64,000 bases of DNA. Origin: Stutzerimonas frequens (lineage in GTDB: Bacteria; Pseudomonadota; Gammaproteobacteria; Pseudomonadales; Pseudomonadaceae). The notes under the pieces were generated by a model, which was given only the letters and a program-made list of their open reading frames with translations, was not told where the DNA came from and ran no database searches. Location: the NCBI RefSeq assembly GCF_024448335.1, contig NZ_JAMOHM010000011.1, forward strand, positions 1 to 64,000. The letters are read 5' to 3'. Each line of letters starts with the position of its first letter. Positions within the stretch are counted from its first letter, which is position 1. The translations under genes were made by a program, and so were the position numbers. This document shows positions 17,997-28,471 of the stretch, piece by piece.

Positions 17997-19541
17997 ATGA
18001 ATCATCCTCTTCTTGCACCGCTCGCGGAAGTCTACGACCTGGCCGTTGTGGGCGGCGGCATCAACGGCGCGGGAATTGCGGCAGAGGCCGCAGGTCGTGG
18101 CCTGACGGTCTTCCTCTGCGAGCAGGGCGACCTGGCCGAGCACACGTCGTCGGCCAGCAGCAAGCTGATACATGGCGGGTTGCGCTACCTCGAGCATTAC
18201 GAACTGCGTCTGGTGCGCGAGGCACTGGCCGAGCGCGAGGTACTGCTGGCCAAGGCGCCACACATCATTCGGCCACTGCGTTTCGTGCTGCCCTACCGAC
18301 CGCACCTGCGCCCGTCCTGGATGATCCGTACCGGCCTGTTCCTCTACGACCACCTCGGCAAGCGCGAGAAGCTAGGCGCTTCGCATAGCGTGCGCTTCGG
18401 CGCCGACAGCCCACTGAAGCACGAGATCAGCCACGGCTTCGAATACGCCGACTGCTGGGTCGACGATGCCCGCCTGGTGGTGCTCAACGCCATGGCTGCC
18501 CGTGAGCAGGGCGCGCATATCCACACCCGCACCCGTTGCGTCAGCGCGCGCAGCAGCAAGGGGCTGTGGCACCTGCACCTGGAACGCGACGACGGCAGCC
18601 GCTTTTCCATCCGGGCGCGCGCCCTGGTGAACGCCACCGGCCCCTGGGTGGCGTCCTTCTTCGATGAACAGCTTCGCCAACGCTCCCCGCACGGCATGCG
18701 CCTGATTCAGGGCAGCCACATCGTGGTGCCGAAGCTCTACGATGGGGACCATGCCTATATCCTGCAGAACGAGGATCGGCGCATCGTCTTCGTCATTCCC
18801 TATCTCGGGCAGTTCAGCCTGATCGGCACCACCGATCAGGAGTATCACGGTGACCCGACCCGGGTGCAGATCGCCGACGGCGAGATCGATTACCTGCTGG
18901 ACATCGTCAATGCGCACTTCACGCACCAGCTGGCCCGTGAAGACATCCGCCACAGCTACTCCGGCGTCCGCCCGCTGTGCGATGACGAGTCAGATCAACC
19001 ATCGGCCATCACGCGCGACTACACCCTGACACTGAACAACGGCGGCAGCGATGCGCCCCTGCTCTCGGTGTTCGGCGGCAAGCTCACCACCTACCGCAAG
19101 CTCGCCGAAGCAGCCCTGGCCCAGCTGGCACCACTGTTTCCGGAAATGAAAGGCGCCTGGACCCGCGGAGCAACGCTGCCCGGCGGCGAACATTTCGATG
19201 ATCCATCCACCCTGGCCCATGCCCTCTGCGCCAGCTACCCATGGCTCCCCGGCCCGGTCGCCCGGCGCTGGACGAACACTTACGGCACGCGCAGCTGGCT
19301 GCTGCTCAAGGGCACCGAGCGCATTCAGGATCTCGGCGAATGCTTCGGCGCCGGGCTGTATGCCCGCGAGGTGGATTACCTGATCGTCGAGGAATGGGCG
19401 CTTACGGTTGACGACATTCTCTGGCGCCGAACCAAGCTCGGGCTGTTCCTGCAAGCCGCCGAAACGGCACGCCTGCGGCAGTACATGGACAGCCGGACCG
19501 CCGAACGCCTGACCACCTTCGAGCACGCCGCCCAGGGCTGA
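17997..19541 (+). CDS. glpD: Aerobic glycerol-3-phosphate dehydrogenase
   Basis: A 514-residue FAD enzyme, membrane-associated, oxidising sn-glycerol-3-phosphate to dihydroxyacetone phosphate and passing electrons to quinone. The N-terminal dinucleotide-binding motif [20 protein letters not shown], the [14 protein letters not shown] segment and the YSGVRPL and [13 protein letters not shown] motifs are diagnostic. Other glp genes (glpF, glpK, glpR) are not in the window, and I see no clear GlpR operator in the short upstream gap. Confidence 0.97.
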   Translation: MNHPLLAPLAEVYDLAVVGGGINGAGIAAEAAGRGLTVFLCEQGDLAEHTSSASSKLIHGGLRYLEHYELRLVREALAEREVLLAKAPHIIRPLRFVLPYRPHLRPSWMIRTGLFLYDHLGKREKLGASHSVRFGADSPLKHEISHGFEYADCWVDDARLVVLNAMAAREQGAHIHTRTRCVSARSSKGLWHLHLERDDGSRFSIRARALVNATGPWVASFFDEQLRQRSPHGMRLIQGSHIVVPKLYDGDHAYILQNEDRRIVFVIPYLGQFSLIGTTDQEYHGDPTRVQIADGEIDYLLDIVNAHFTHQLAREDIRHSYSGVRPLCDDESDQPSAITRDYTLTLNNGGSDAPLLSVFGGKLTTYRKLAEAALAQLAPLFPEMKGAWTRGATLPGGEHFDDPSTLAHALCASYPWLPGPVARRWTNTYGTRSWLLLKGTERIQDLGECFGAGLYAREVDYLIVEEWALTVDDILWRRTKLGLFLQAAETARLRQYMDSRTAERLTTFEHAAQG

Positions 19542-19566
19542 CACGAGCCCCGGACAGCGCCATCGC

Positions 19567-21882
19567 TCAGGCGACCTTGGCGCTTCGCGCCGCGCGCAGC
19601 TGCCGGGCCGCTGCCACCATGTTCACCAGCGCCGCCTCGGTCTCCGGCCAGCCACGGGTCTTCAGCCCGCAGTCCGGGTTCACCCAGAGCCGTTCGGCCG
19701 GAATGCACTCGGCGGCCTTCTCCAGGAGCTGCACCATCTCGGCAGTATCCGGCACGCGCGGCGAGTGGATGTCGTAGACGCCCGGGCCGATGTCGTTCGG
19801 ATAGTCGAAGGCGCGGAAAGCTTCGAGCAGCTCCATCTGCGAACGCGAGGTCTCGATGGTGATGACGTCGGCATCCATCGCCGCGATGGACTCGATCACG
19901 TCGTTGAATTCGCTGTAGCACATATGCGTGTGGATCTGCGTCTCGTCGCGCACCCCGCTGGCGCACAGGCGGAACGCCTCCACCGCCCAGTCCAGGTAGT
20001 GCCGCCACTGCTCGCGGCGCAGCGGCAGGCCTTCGCGGAACGCCGCCTCATCGATCTGGATGATGCGGATGCCGGCAGCCTCCAGGTCGCAGACCTCGTC
20101 GCGAATGGCCAGCGCCAACTGTCGCGCCTGCACCTCGCGCGGCACGTCCTCGCGGGCGAACGACCACATCAGCATGGTCACCGGACCGGTGAGCATGCCT
20201 TTCATGATCCTGTCCGTCTGCTGCTGGGCATACCGGATCCAGTCCACGGTCATCGGTCGCGGACGGCTCAGATCGCCATAGATGATCGCCGGTTTGACGC
20301 AGCGAGAGCCGTAGCTCTGCACCCAGCCAAAGCGGGTAAAGACGTAGCCTTCGAGCTGTTCGGCGAAGTACTCCACCATGTCGTTGCGCTCCGCCTCGCC
20401 ATGCACCAGCACATCCAGGCCGATCTGCTCCTGCACCGCCACCGCATGGCGGATCTCGGCCTGCATCGCCTCGGTGTAGTCACCGAGCGACAACCTGCCC
20501 TGCTTGTATGCCTGCCGCGCCAGGCGGATCGCCGGCGTCTGCGGGAACGAACCGATGGTGGTGGTAGGAAATGCCGGCAGCTGCAGCCGCGCGCGCTGTA
20601 GCTCGATGCGCGTGGCGAACACCGACGTGCGCCGACTGTCCTTGGCCTCGATGGCGGCCAGGCGTGCCTGCACCGCCGGCTTGTGGATGCGCGGCGACTG
20701 CGCGCGGGCCGCCTGGACTGCGCGGCTGCGGGCGAGCGCAGCCTGCACCTCGGCGTCCTGCGGATCGTCGATGGCCCGGGCGAGCGTGGCGACTTCCGAG
20801 CACTTCTGCACCGCAAAGGCGAGCCAGCTCTTCACTTCCTCGTCCAGCCTGTCCTCGCGCTCGAGGTCGACGGGGCTGTGCAGCAGCGAACAGGACGGCG
20901 CCAGCCACAGGCGCTCGCCCAGGCGTTCGGCCGCATGCCGTGCCACTTCCAGCGCCTTGTCCAGATCACAGCGCCAGACGTTGCGCCCGTTGACCAGCCC
21001 CAGCGACAGCACCTTGTAGGCCGGCAGGCGATCGAGAATCACCGGATACTGCTCCGGCGCGCGCACCAGGTCGATGTGCAGGCCGTCCACCGGCAGGGTT
21101 GCAGCCAGACCGAGATTGTCTTCCAAGCCGCCGAAGTAGGTGGCGACCAGCTTCTTCAGCGGCGCCCGCTGCAACAGGTTGTAGGCGCGCTCGAACGCAT
21201 TCTTCCAGTCCTGCGGCAGGTCCAGCGCCAGAATCGGCTCGTCGATCTGCACCCACTCGACTCCCTGCGCCGCCAGCCGGTCCAGCACCTCGCCGTAAAC
21301 CGGCAGCAGCCGGTCCAGCAACTCCAGCTTGTCGAAGGCCTGGGTCTGATCCGCCTCGCCCTTGAGCTTGCCGAGCCAGAGATAGCTCAGCGGGCCGATC
21401 AGCACCGGCTTGATGGTGTGCCCCAGCGCCTTGGCCTCTTCGACCTCTTCGAAGAGCTGCGTCCAGGACAGCTGGAACTGCTGGTCGACGCTGAACTCCG
21501 GGACCAGATAGTGGTAGTTGGTATCGAACCACTTGGTCATTTCCTGAGCCTGGGCACCACCGCAGCAACTCCTGGCCACGCCGCGCGCCATGGCGAACAA
21601 GGTGTCCAGCGTCGCCTGGCCCTCGGCCGGACGGAATCGCTGCGGGATGACGCCGAACATCAGGGAATGACTCAGCACCTGGTCGTACCAGGCGAAGTCG
21701 CCCACCGGCAGCAACTCGATGCCGGCGTCGAGCTGGGCCTGCCAATGGCGCGCCCGCAGCTGGCGACCGACCTGACGCAGGCCCTGCTCGTCCAGCTCGC
21801 CTTTCCAGTACGCCTCGAGGGCCTTCTTCAATTCGCGATCCGCACCGATGCGTGGAAAGCCAAGGTTATGCGCTACAGCCAT
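19567..21882 (-). CDS. metE: Cobalamin-independent methionine synthase
   Basis: A 771-residue zinc enzyme that methylates homocysteine from 5-methyltetrahydropteroyl-triglutamate. The C-terminal catalytic half carries the zinc ligands in THMCYSEF, the glutamate in ITIETSRS and the cysteine in [12 protein letters not shown]. Two homologous beta-barrel halves give the usual length. The regulator metR lies about 0.9 kb upstream on the other strand with an exoD-like gene between them, so the standard divergent metR-metE layout is interrupted. No B12 riboswitch-like leader was recognised. Confidence 0.98.
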   Translation of the reverse strand: MAVAHNLGFPRIGADRELKKALEAYWKGELDEQGLRQVGRQLRARHWQAQLDAGIELLPVGDFAWYDQVLSHSLMFGVIPQRFRPAEGQATLDTLFAMARGVARSCCGGAQAQEMTKWFDTNYHYLVPEFSVDQQFQLSWTQLFEEVEEAKALGHTIKPVLIGPLSYLWLGKLKGEADQTQAFDKLELLDRLLPVYGEVLDRLAAQGVEWVQIDEPILALDLPQDWKNAFERAYNLLQRAPLKKLVATYFGGLEDNLGLAATLPVDGLHIDLVRAPEQYPVILDRLPAYKVLSLGLVNGRNVWRCDLDKALEVARHAAERLGERLWLAPSCSLLHSPVDLEREDRLDEEVKSWLAFAVQKCSEVATLARAIDDPQDAEVQAALARSRAVQAARAQSPRIHKPAVQARLAAIEAKDSRRTSVFATRIELQRARLQLPAFPTTTIGSFPQTPAIRLARQAYKQGRLSLGDYTEAMQAEIRHAVAVQEQIGLDVLVHGEAERNDMVEYFAEQLEGYVFTRFGWVQSYGSRCVKPAIIYGDLSRPRPMTVDWIRYAQQQTDRIMKGMLTGPVTMLMWSFAREDVPREVQARQLALAIRDEVCDLEAAGIRIIQIDEAAFREGLPLRREQWRHYLDWAVEAFRLCASGVRDETQIHTHMCYSEFNDVIESIAAMDADVITIETSRSQMELLEAFRAFDYPNDIGPGVYDIHSPRVPDTAEMVQLLEKAAECIPAERLWVNPDCGLKTRGWPETEAALVNMVAAARQLRAARSAKVA

Positions 21883-21940
21883 TACTCACTCCGAAATGTC
21901 GTTCTGCATGAATGCGAGGATTGTCCGCGGGCCAATCCAA

Positions 21941-21953
21941 TGAAACAAACTCA
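21941..21953. promoter_or_regulatory. Candidate MetR-binding half-consensus upstream of metE
   Basis: TGAAACAAACTCA matches the MetR consensus TGAA-N5-TTCA at all but one fixed position and lies about 60 bases upstream of the metE start. Proximity to metE and the nearby metR gene make it plausible, but a single short near-match is weak evidence. Confidence 0.3.
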
Positions 21954-22043
21954 CGTAACTACATTTCAAAGCAAGAAATATTCATGTTGGAGCATTTGGC
22001 GCACCCGGGGCTCTAAACCAGAACCCAACCTGAAGGCGCCCTC

Positions 22044-22634
22044 ATGAATTCCGAAACACCACCGCAGAACCTCGAACGTCTGCTCGAGCGTCTCGAGCAG
22101 GCCGGGGAGCCGGGTGAGCCGGTAAGCATCGAGTGCATGCTGCAGGCGACCGATGAGCGCAGCTTCGGTGCCCTGCTGCTGGTACCAGGCCTGCTGGTGT
22201 TCTCGCCCCTGTCGGGAATTCCCGGTTTGCCCAGCGTATTCGCGGTGATGGTTTCGCTGATCGCAATTCAGCTGCTGATCGGCCGGAAGCACTTCTGGCT
22301 ACCCAAATGGCTGCTCAAGCGCAGCGCCTCGCGCAGCAAGTACGACAAGGCCATAGCCTTCCTGCATCGCATTGCCGGCTTCGTCGACCGCCTGCTCAAG
22401 CGGCGGCTGACCTTTCTCACCAACGGCCTGGCGAATCGGCTGAATGCCGTGCTGTGCCTGGCAATAGCGGCCACCATGCCGCCGCTGGAGCTAATCCCGT
22501 TCGGCAACTCCACTGCCGGCGCCGCCTTGAGCGTGCTGGGGCTGGGTATGATGGCGCGCGACGGCGCGATGATCGTTGCCGCGCTGCTGTTCTTCTTTGG
22601 TCTGGCCTACATGGTTTCGCGGCTCTGGTTCTGA
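22044..22634 (+). CDS. ExoD-family membrane protein
   Basis: A 196-residue integral membrane protein of the ExoD (exopolysaccharide synthesis, ExoD) family. The N-terminal region (LERLLERLEQAGEPGEPVSI, then RSFGALLLVPGLLVFSPLSG) and four or so later hydrophobic helices match the family. ExoD was named from Rhizobium exopolysaccharide mutants; its molecular function is unclear. It sits between metE and metR, which is unusual, and may share the metE upstream region in the opposite direction. Confidence 0.87.
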   Translation: MNSETPPQNLERLLERLEQAGEPGEPVSIECMLQATDERSFGALLLVPGLLVFSPLSGIPGLPSVFAVMVSLIAIQLLIGRKHFWLPKWLLKRSASRSKYDKAIAFLHRIAGFVDRLLKRRLTFLTNGLANRLNAVLCLAIAATMPPLELIPFGNSTAGAALSVLGLGMMARDGAMIVAALLFFFGLAYMVSRLWF

Positions 22635-22786
22635 ATGGCCCGGCCGATTGCGTAGCGGCCACTCGACAGCATCCAGATGCTGGGACACACTTGCGGGAAT
22701 GAGCGTTGCTCATCTTCTTATTCATTCAGGGACATCAGGCCTGTTGCTCGAGGCCGTGCTTACCCCGCTTCGCAAGGTAGTTCGGC

Positions 22787-23713
22787 ATGCTGGAAATTCG
22801 CCACCTGAAGACGCTTCATGCACTGCGGGAAACCGACAGTCTTGTCGAAGCCGCCGAGCGGCTGCACCTGACCCAGTCGGCGCTCTCCCACCAGTTCAAG
22901 GAACTGGAAGAACGCCTCGGCCTGCAGCTGTTCGTGCGCAAGACCCGCCCGGTGCGCTTCACCAGCGCCGGGCTGCGCCTGCTGCAACTGGCCGACCTGA
23001 TGCTGCCGCAACTGCGCAGTGCCGAGCGCGACCTCGCCCGCCTCGCCGGCGGCACGGCTGGCCGCCTGCACATGGCCATCGAATGTCACAGCTGCTTCCA
23101 GTGGCTGATGCCGACCATCGACCAGTTCCGTGACGCCTGGCCCGAAGTGGAGCTAGACCTGGCGTCCGGATTCTCCTTCGCGCCGCTGCCAGCCCTGGCT
23201 CGCGGCGATCTCGACCTGGTGGTGACCTCCGACCCGCTGGAGCTGCCGGGCATCACCTATGTGCCGCTGTTCACCTACGAGGCGCTGCTGGCCGTGGCCA
23301 ACCAGCACCCGCTGGCCGCGCGGCCCTACGTGCGCCCCGAGGATCTGGCCAGCGAGACGCTGATCACCTACCCGGTCGAACGGGATCGCCTGGACATCTT
23401 CACCCGCTTCCTCGAGCCGGCCGATATCGAACCCGCGCAGGTGCGGACCTCGGAACTCACCGTGATGATGATGCAGCTGGTCGCATCGGGGCGCGGCGTG
23501 TGCTGTCTGCCGAACTGGGCACTTCACGAGTACAGCTCGCGTGGCTACGTGACCGCCAAGCGGCTCGGCGACAAGGGCCTGTTCGCCACGCTTTACGCCG
23601 GCATCCGCGCTGACATGCTCGATTCGCCATTCATGCGCGACTTCCTGCTGACGGCCAAGGACACCTCCTTCGCCACCCTCGAAGGTGTCAGCGCGGCGCC
23701 GAAAGCCCGCTGA
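22787..23713 (+). CDS. metR: LysR-family regulator of methionine genes
   Basis: A 308-residue LysR-type regulator. The N-terminal helix-turn-helix (LHALRETDSLVEAAERLHLT, QSALSHQFKELEERLG) and effector domain fit MetR, which uses homocysteine as coinducer to activate metE and related genes. Proximity to metE supports MetR over a generic LysR call. The stop is ten bases from a convergent SDR gene. Confidence 0.93.
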   Translation: MLEIRHLKTLHALRETDSLVEAAERLHLTQSALSHQFKELEERLGLQLFVRKTRPVRFTSAGLRLLQLADLMLPQLRSAERDLARLAGGTAGRLHMAIECHSCFQWLMPTIDQFRDAWPEVELDLASGFSFAPLPALARGDLDLVVTSDPLELPGITYVPLFTYEALLAVANQHPLAARPYVRPEDLASETLITYPVERDRLDIFTRFLEPADIEPAQVRTSELTVMMMQLVASGRGVCCLPNWALHEYSSRGYVTAKRLGDKGLFATLYAGIRADMLDSPFMRDFLLTAKDTSFATLEGVSAAPKAR

Positions 23714-23723
23714 ACCGCCCTCC

Positions 23724-24695
23724 TCAACGTCGCCGCCCCAGGCACAGGCAGAGCCCGAGGACGCCGGCGGCGACGCCTCCGATCAGCAGCCAGCGCTTGC
23801 CGTCTTCCTCCGAACGCCAACCGCCGTCGATACGCCGCTGACCGAGGGCGGGATGGAACAGGTTGCCCGATGAGGTCGGCACCCGCCTCGCCCGCCCGAG
23901 CGCAAACCCCGTCAGCAGCCCGTTGATCCGATCGAAACCCGGCGTTAGGAAATGCGCCAACCGCAACAGCGTCGCGGTAGCCCCCACCGACGTGGTATGT
24001 CGCGGATGCCGCGCCAGGCTGACCATGGCGTTGGCCACATGGCGCGGATCGAGCAGCGGTGGCGGCGGCTGCAGCGAACGCCCGGCATAGTTGCCGCCGT
24101 CGCGGAAACCCGGCGTATCGACGACGCCTGGATAGACGTCGCAGATGTGAATGTTCGGCCACGCCGCGAGCTCGCCACGCAGCGCATGGGACAGGCCGCG
24201 CAAGCCGAACTTGCTGGCCGAATAAGCAGCCGCGAATGGCTGCGGCACCCAGCTACCCACCGACAATGTATTGATCAAGACGCCACGCTGTTGCTGCTTG
24301 AAGTACGGCAGCACCGCATGCGCGCCGCGCAGATAGCCGAGCAGGTCGGTTTGTACCACCTGCTCGTGGGCCTGCAGCGGCGTTTCGTCGAACGCGCCCA
24401 CGGCGCCGATGCCGGCATTGTTGATCCAGACGTCGATCCGGCCCTGGCCGAATGCTGCGGCGGCGCTCGCCAGCGCCTCGACCTCGTCGCTGTGGGTCAC
24501 GTCGGTGGGCACGGTCAGCACGTCGGAGCCCAACGCCCGGCACTCATCCGCCGTTTCCGTCAGGGCCTGCTCGTCGCGTGCGGCGAGCACCAGCCTAGCG
24601 CCCTGGCGGGCGAATGCCTGGGCCGCGGCGCGGCCGATACCGCTAGAGGCACCGGTCAATACCACCAGGGCGCCGTCGAGATTTCCGTGGGTCAT
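23724..24695 (-). CDS. Short-chain dehydrogenase/reductase with C-terminal membrane segment
   Basis: A 323-residue SDR. The cofactor motif TGASSGIGRAA near residue 16, NNAG, and the catalytic Y-S-A-S-K in AAYSASKFGLRG are present. The extra C-terminal 70 residues end in a hydrophobic segment (WLLIGGVAAGVLGLCLCLG) and basic tail, suggesting membrane anchoring, as in many SDR proteins acting on lipids or sterol-like substrates. The ATG at 24695 has a GGAG element seven bases upstream; an in-frame TTG at 24710 is disfavoured. Substrate unknown. Confidence 0.88.
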   Translation of the reverse strand: MTHGNLDGALVVLTGASSGIGRAAAQAFARQGARLVLAARDEQALTETADECRALGSDVLTVPTDVTHSDEVEALASAAAAFGQGRIDVWINNAGIGAVGAFDETPLQAHEQVVQTDLLGYLRGAHAVLPYFKQQQRGVLINTLSVGSWVPQPFAAAYSASKFGLRGLSHALRGELAAWPNIHICDVYPGVVDTPGFRDGGNYAGRSLQPPPPLLDPRHVANAMVSLARHPRHTTSVGATATLLRLAHFLTPGFDRINGLLTGFALGRARRVPTSSGNLFHPALGQRRIDGGWRSEEDGKRWLLIGGVAAGVLGLCLCLGRRR

Positions 24696-24779
24696 GCTCG
24701 TGCTCCGCAATCTGCTGTCGTCCCCTTGCTGACAGCAACGACGAGCCGAACATTCCCGCCAATGGTCGGTACAGTCTGT

Positions 24780-25235
24780 TCAGGCCTGGGCGACGGTACC
24801 GGCGGCTTCATCCGCCCAGGGATCGTAGGTGCCGAAGCTCCACAGATGCCCTTCCGGGTCGTGGCAGGTAAAGCCACGGCCGCCGTAATCCTCATCCTTG
24901 AGCTCGATGGCGATCTGCGCCCCGGCAGCCTTGGCCTGCGCATAGAGCGCGTCGGCGCTGTTGACGATCACATAGATGCCCTGGGTAGACGCTCCGCCGA
25001 TCTCATCGGGTTGGCGCAGCTGCCGTCCGTATTCGGAATCAACCACCGGAGCGACCATCACCATGCCATTGCCAAAGGCAAGCTGCGCGTGGGTGATGCC
25101 GATCAGCTCGTCCTTGTACAGGCGTCGGCATTCGAAACCGAAGGCGCGACACAGCCAATCGATGGCGGCGGCCACGTCGCGATAGCGCAGACAGGGGATC
25201 AGGGTGGCCGATGTGTTCTTGCTCTGTGGTGACAT
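24780..25235 (-). CDS. VOC (glyoxalase/bleomycin-resistance) family protein
   Basis: A 151-residue vicinal-oxygen-chelate protein with two beta-alpha-beta-beta-beta modules (LIPCLRYRDVAAAIDWLCRA at the start, GRGFTCHDPEGHLWSFGTYD near the end). The DPEGHLWSFGTY strand contains a glutamate/histidine pair consistent with the metal site of this superfamily. A GGAG element six bases before the ATG supports the start. Subfamily is close to PhnB/glyoxalase-like proteins of unknown substrate. Confidence 0.87.
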   Translation of the reverse strand: MSPQSKNTSATLIPCLRYRDVAAAIDWLCRAFGFECRRLYKDELIGITHAQLAFGNGMVMVAPVVDSEYGRQLRQPDEIGGASTQGIYVIVNSADALYAQAKAAGAQIAIELKDEDYGGRGFTCHDPEGHLWSFGTYDPWADEAAGTVAQA

Positions 25236-25310
25236 AAGCAGCTCCCGTCATGGGCTGCCGTTTGGCAACCCTCACCTTGTTGAGAGCGACACAGAGCCGA
25301 TCAATTCCCG

Positions 25311-25946
25311 TCAGAGTCGCTCGGCCAGGCCCAAGCGGATGCCCAGGGCAATCAGGATCGAACCCAGCGTGCGGTCGATCCACTGGCTCATGACTGGGTT
25401 GTTGCGCAGCGCCGTGGTGGCGCGCGCAGCCAGAAACACCAGCGCGACCTCGACGATGATCGCCACCACGACCACCAGCACGCCGAGCACGAGCAACTGC
25501 AGCGGCACGGAACCGTGGTCCGGACGAACGAACTGTGGCAGGAACGCCATGAAGAAGATCGCCGCCTTCGGATTCAGCAGATCGACCAGTACGCCCTGCC
25601 GATACGCCTTCCAGGCAGATGCGCGCGGAGCGGCATTGAACGCCAGCGCGGTTCCGCCGCCTGCCGAACGCAGCGCCTGAAAACCGAGATAGAGCAGATA
25701 GGCGGCACCGACGTACTTCACCACGGTGAAAGCGAGCGCCGAGGTGGCGAGGATCGCCGAGATACCCAGCGCCGCGAATGCCACATGCACCAGCGCCCCG
25801 CTGCACACGCCGCATGCCGACACGACGCCGATGCGACGACCGCCACTCAGGGTTCGCGACAGCACATAGAGCAGGTCTGGCCCTGGCGACAGATTCAACG
25901 CCAGCGCCGCAGAAAAGAACACCAGCCAGAAGACGGGATCACCCAT
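25311..25946 (-). CDS. LysE/RhtB-family amino acid exporter
   Basis: A 211-residue inner-membrane protein with about six membrane helices. The N-terminal ALNLSPGPDLLYVLSRTLSGG motif and the LLNPKAAIFFMAFLPQF segment are signatures of LysE/RhtB translocators, which export amino acids or related metabolites. Start at 25946 is supported by GGAGG six bases upstream. The substrate cannot be told from sequence. Confidence 0.92.
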   Translation of the reverse strand: MGDPVFWLVFFSAALALNLSPGPDLLYVLSRTLSGGRRIGVVSACGVCSGALVHVAFAALGISAILATSALAFTVVKYVGAAYLLYLGFQALRSAGGGTALAFNAAPRASAWKAYRQGVLVDLLNPKAAIFFMAFLPQFVRPDHGSVPLQLLVLGVLVVVVAIIVEVALVFLAARATTALRNNPVMSQWIDRTLGSILIALGIRLGLAERL

Positions 25947-26175
25947 CGCAAACCTCCGTTCGATGTGCGCCGGGATGTCGAGCTGCGCACCGGATGACTG
26001 TAAGAGCTGTGTGCCTTTCCCGCCAGCGCATTGATCAGGATGCAGCTCGTCGGCAAACCGACACATTTTTTAATGTCTGACTTTTTTTTGTCGCAAAGCT
26101 GAACTACTTTGAGAAGCGCGCCACAAAGAAGGCGCTATCAGGGATCTCCTTCAACATTCAGCAAAGGACATGCGA

Positions 26176-26826
26176 ATGAAAGACGATGCCGTGCCGGCCA
26201 TTCAGGCCGCTCGCTCCTGCGTACTGCTTCTTTCCACCAGCGATCTGCTCGATGGTGCGCTGCGCCAGCACCTTCAGGATTGCCCCGGCTGCACCCTCCG
26301 CCATGTACGTGCGCCCGTGAACGATTCGTCCGATATCTCGCTGATGCTGCTCGATGTGGCCAGCTTCAACCGCGACGAATGCCTACGGCTGCTGCGCCAG
26401 TTCGACGACGTGCCGGTCGCGCTGATCAATGCCCAGCCCGATCAGGCTCGCCAGCTGATCGAAACCCACCCCTGGATTCGCGGCGTTTTCTATCGGGCGA
26501 CGCCACGGAGCATCCTCGTGCGCGGCATCGAAACGATGCTGGCCGGCGGTGACTGGCTGCCCAGAGAGCTGATGGAAAAGCTGCTGTATCGCTACCGGCA
26601 ACTCAGCAGTACCAGCCAGGCCATCGACGAACTGACCCTGCGCGAAAAGCAGATTCTCGCGCTGGCCGGCCAGGGGCTTTCCAACGCCGCAATCGGTGAA
26701 AGGCTGCACCTGAGCATCCACACCATCAAGAGCCACGTGCACAACGCCTTGCGCAAGCTTGGCGCCAGCAACCGCGCGCAGGGCGCCTCGCTGGTACTGG
26801 CACATGTCGGCGAGGCGGCGTCGTGA
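26176..26826 (+). CDS. csgD: CsgD-like LuxR-family transcriptional regulator
   Basis: A 216-residue regulator with an N-terminal receiver-like domain lacking an obvious phosphoacceptor and a C-terminal LuxR helix-turn-helix (LTLREKQILALAGQGLSNAA, then LSIHTIKSHVHNALRKLG). By position at the head of the curli genes it is the CsgD orthologue, which activates curli transcription. The ATG at 26176 is preferred over the one at 26170 because AGGA (26165-26168) is then at workable spacing. It overlaps csgE by four bases. Confidence 0.88.
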   Translation: MKDDAVPAIQAARSCVLLLSTSDLLDGALRQHLQDCPGCTLRHVRAPVNDSSDISLMLLDVASFNRDECLRLLRQFDDVPVALINAQPDQARQLIETHPWIRGVFYRATPRSILVRGIETMLAGGDWLPRELMEKLLYRYRQLSSTSQAIDELTLREKQILALAGQGLSNAAIGERLHLSIHTIKSHVHNALRKLGASNRAQGASLVLAHVGEAAS

Positions 26827-27206
26827 AACGCGCCGGCGCCTGGCTCCTTCTGCTGCTGGCGATGGCGGCTCGCGCCGACGAGGCCGAGCTGCAGGGATTC
26901 ATCACCGACAACACGATTTCCCGATCCGGTCACGAGTTCTACGTGCGGTTCTGCGAGCGGCTGAACGACATCAGCCAGCTCGATTTCAACCTCGCGGTGA
27001 AGGAGCGCCCCTCGGCACGCTGGGGGGTTCTGGTATGGGTCGAGCACGAGAACCAGCCGCTGTATCGCCGGTTCCTGCAACCCAATGTCGCCGACATGAA
27101 GGAGACCGCCTACGAGGCAGCCGACTTCGTGGTGCAGGAGATCAATCGGCGAAAGATCGAAGCGCTGTTCGAAGACAACATAGACATGGCCAAGGACGAG
27201 TTATGA
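26823..27206 (+). CDS. csgE: Curli secretion chaperone CsgE
   Basis: A 127-residue exported protein, signal peptide MKRAGAWLLLLLAMAARA, then the CsgE-type sequence ELQGFITDNTISRSGHEFYV and a later FLQPN segment. CsgE caps the CsgG pore from the periplasm and targets curlins for secretion. The start codon is GTG within the csgD stop (GTGA at 26823-26826), and the stop overlaps csgF, so csgD-csgE-csgF are translationally coupled. Confidence 0.94.
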   Translation: MKRAGAWLLLLLAMAARADEAELQGFITDNTISRSGHEFYVRFCERLNDISQLDFNLAVKERPSARWGVLVWVEHENQPLYRRFLQPNVADMKETAYEAADFVVQEINRRKIEALFEDNIDMAKDEL

Positions 27207-27619
27207 AACAGCACACCTACACATCGCTCGGCACGCTGTTCGGCAGCCTGCTGCTCTGCGCCGCCGCCAACGCCACGGAGCTGGTTTACACACCGATCAA
27301 CCCATCCTTCGGCGGAAGCCCGCTCAACGGCGCCTGGCTGCTCGGCAATGCCCAGGCCCAGAACAGCAAGAAGGACCCTGATGCCCTCGACCGCTCCTCC
27401 CTGCTGGAGAACCAGTCCGCCCTGGATCGCTTCACCAGTCAACTGGAGTCGCGCCTGCTGGGCGATCTGCTCAGTGGCGTAAGCGACGGCAAGACCGGCA
27501 CCGTCACTACCGACGACTTCATCGTGCGCGTCTACAACGGTGATGCCGGCATGCTGATCGTCGAGATTACCGACCGACTCACCGGAGAAATGTCCGAAAT
27601 CATCGTCGGACAGAACTGA
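27203..27619 (+). CDS. csgF: Curli assembly protein CsgF
   Basis: A 138-residue exported protein with a signal peptide to about residue 25 and a CsgF-like mature start, TELVYTPINPSFGGSPLNG, the conserved N-terminal segment that inserts in the CsgG channel and anchors the nucleator to the cell surface. Start overlaps the csgE stop (ATGA). Followed by csgG after 21 bases. Confidence 0.95.
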   Translation: MKQHTYTSLGTLFGSLLLCAAANATELVYTPINPSFGGSPLNGAWLLGNAQAQNSKKDPDALDRSSLLENQSALDRFTSQLESRLLGDLLSGVSDGKTGTVTTDDFIVRVYNGDAGMLIVEITDRLTGEMSEIIVGQN

Positions 27620-27640
27620 CCCCAAGGAGAAACAAAGGCC

Positions 27641-28471
27641 ATGAGAAGCCTATTCGTAGCCATAGGGATGATGGCTGTACTGCAGGGTTGCGCCGTACGC
27701 GAGCCCATGTCTGCCGATCAGCAACCCCCAACCCTTACCCCTCGTACTTCCACCTACCAGGATCTGCTAGCGCTACCGCGACCGAAAGGTCCACTGGTCG
27801 CAGCGGTGTACGGCTTCCGCGACCAGACTGGCCAGTACAAGCCAACGCCGGCCAGCTCGTTCTCCACCGCGGTGACCCAGGGTGCCGCCAGCATGCTGGT
27901 CGACGCCATGCAGGCCAGCGGCTGGTTCGTGGTGCTCGAACGCGAGGGCCTGCAGAACGTACTGACCGAGCGCAAGATCATCCGGGCCTCCCAGGCCAAG
28001 CCGGACGTGGCGCCGAACATCCAGTCCGAACTGCCCTCGCTGCTGGCCGCCAACATCATCATGGAGGGCGCGATCGTCGCCTATGAAACCAACGTGCGCA
28101 GCGGCGGCCAGGGCGCCCGCTACCTGGGTATCGGCCTGTCGCAGGAGTACCGCGTCGATCAGGTCACGGTGAACCTGCGTGCCATCGACGTACGCAGTGG
28201 CCGCGTGCTGTCGAACGTGATGACCACCAAGACGATCTTCTCCGTGGGCCGCAGCGCCAACGTCTACAAGTTCATCGAGTTCAAGGAGCTGCTGGAAGCC
28301 GAGGCGGGTTACACCACCAACGAGCCGGCGCAGCTGTGCGTGCTGTCCGCCATCGAGGCGGCTGTTGCTCACCTGATTGCCCAGGGTGTCGATCGACGCC
28401 TCTGGCAGACCGCCGAAGGCAGCGGCAGCGAGCATCCGGAACTGAGCAAATACCTGAGCAAACTGGACTGA
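27641..28471 (+). CDS. csgG: Curli outer-membrane secretion channel CsgG
   Basis: A 276-residue lipoprotein: signal peptide with lipobox Leu-Gln-Gly-Cys at residues 14-17, then the CsgG fold with LVAAVYGFRDQTGQYKP, NVLTERKIIRASQ and GARYLGIGLSQEYRVDQV segments. CsgG forms the nonameric outer-membrane pore that exports curlins. Length is typical. A 262-base gap separates it from csgB. Confidence 0.96.
   Translation: MRSLFVAIGMMAVLQGCAVREPMSADQQPPTLTPRTSTYQDLLALPRPKGPLVAAVYGFRDQTGQYKPTPASSFSTAVTQGAASMLVDAMQASGWFVVLEREGLQNVLTERKIIRASQAKPDVAPNIQSELPSLLAANIIMEGAIVAYETNVRSGGQGARYLGIGLSQEYRVDQVTVNLRAIDVRSGRVLSNVMTTKTIFSVGRSANVYKFIEFKELLEAEAGYTTNEPAQLCVLSAIEAAVAHLIAQGVDRRLWQTAEGSGSEHPELSKYLSKLD

Noticed and set aside
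21883..22043. Possible cobalamin riboswitch upstream of metE
   Set aside because: The leader is too short and shows no B12-box or the expected paired structure.
26063..26076. ACATT-TTTT-AATGT hairpin followed by a T-run, possible terminator
   Set aside because: No gene on the plus strand ends upstream of it; more likely AT-rich promoter DNA of the curli locus.
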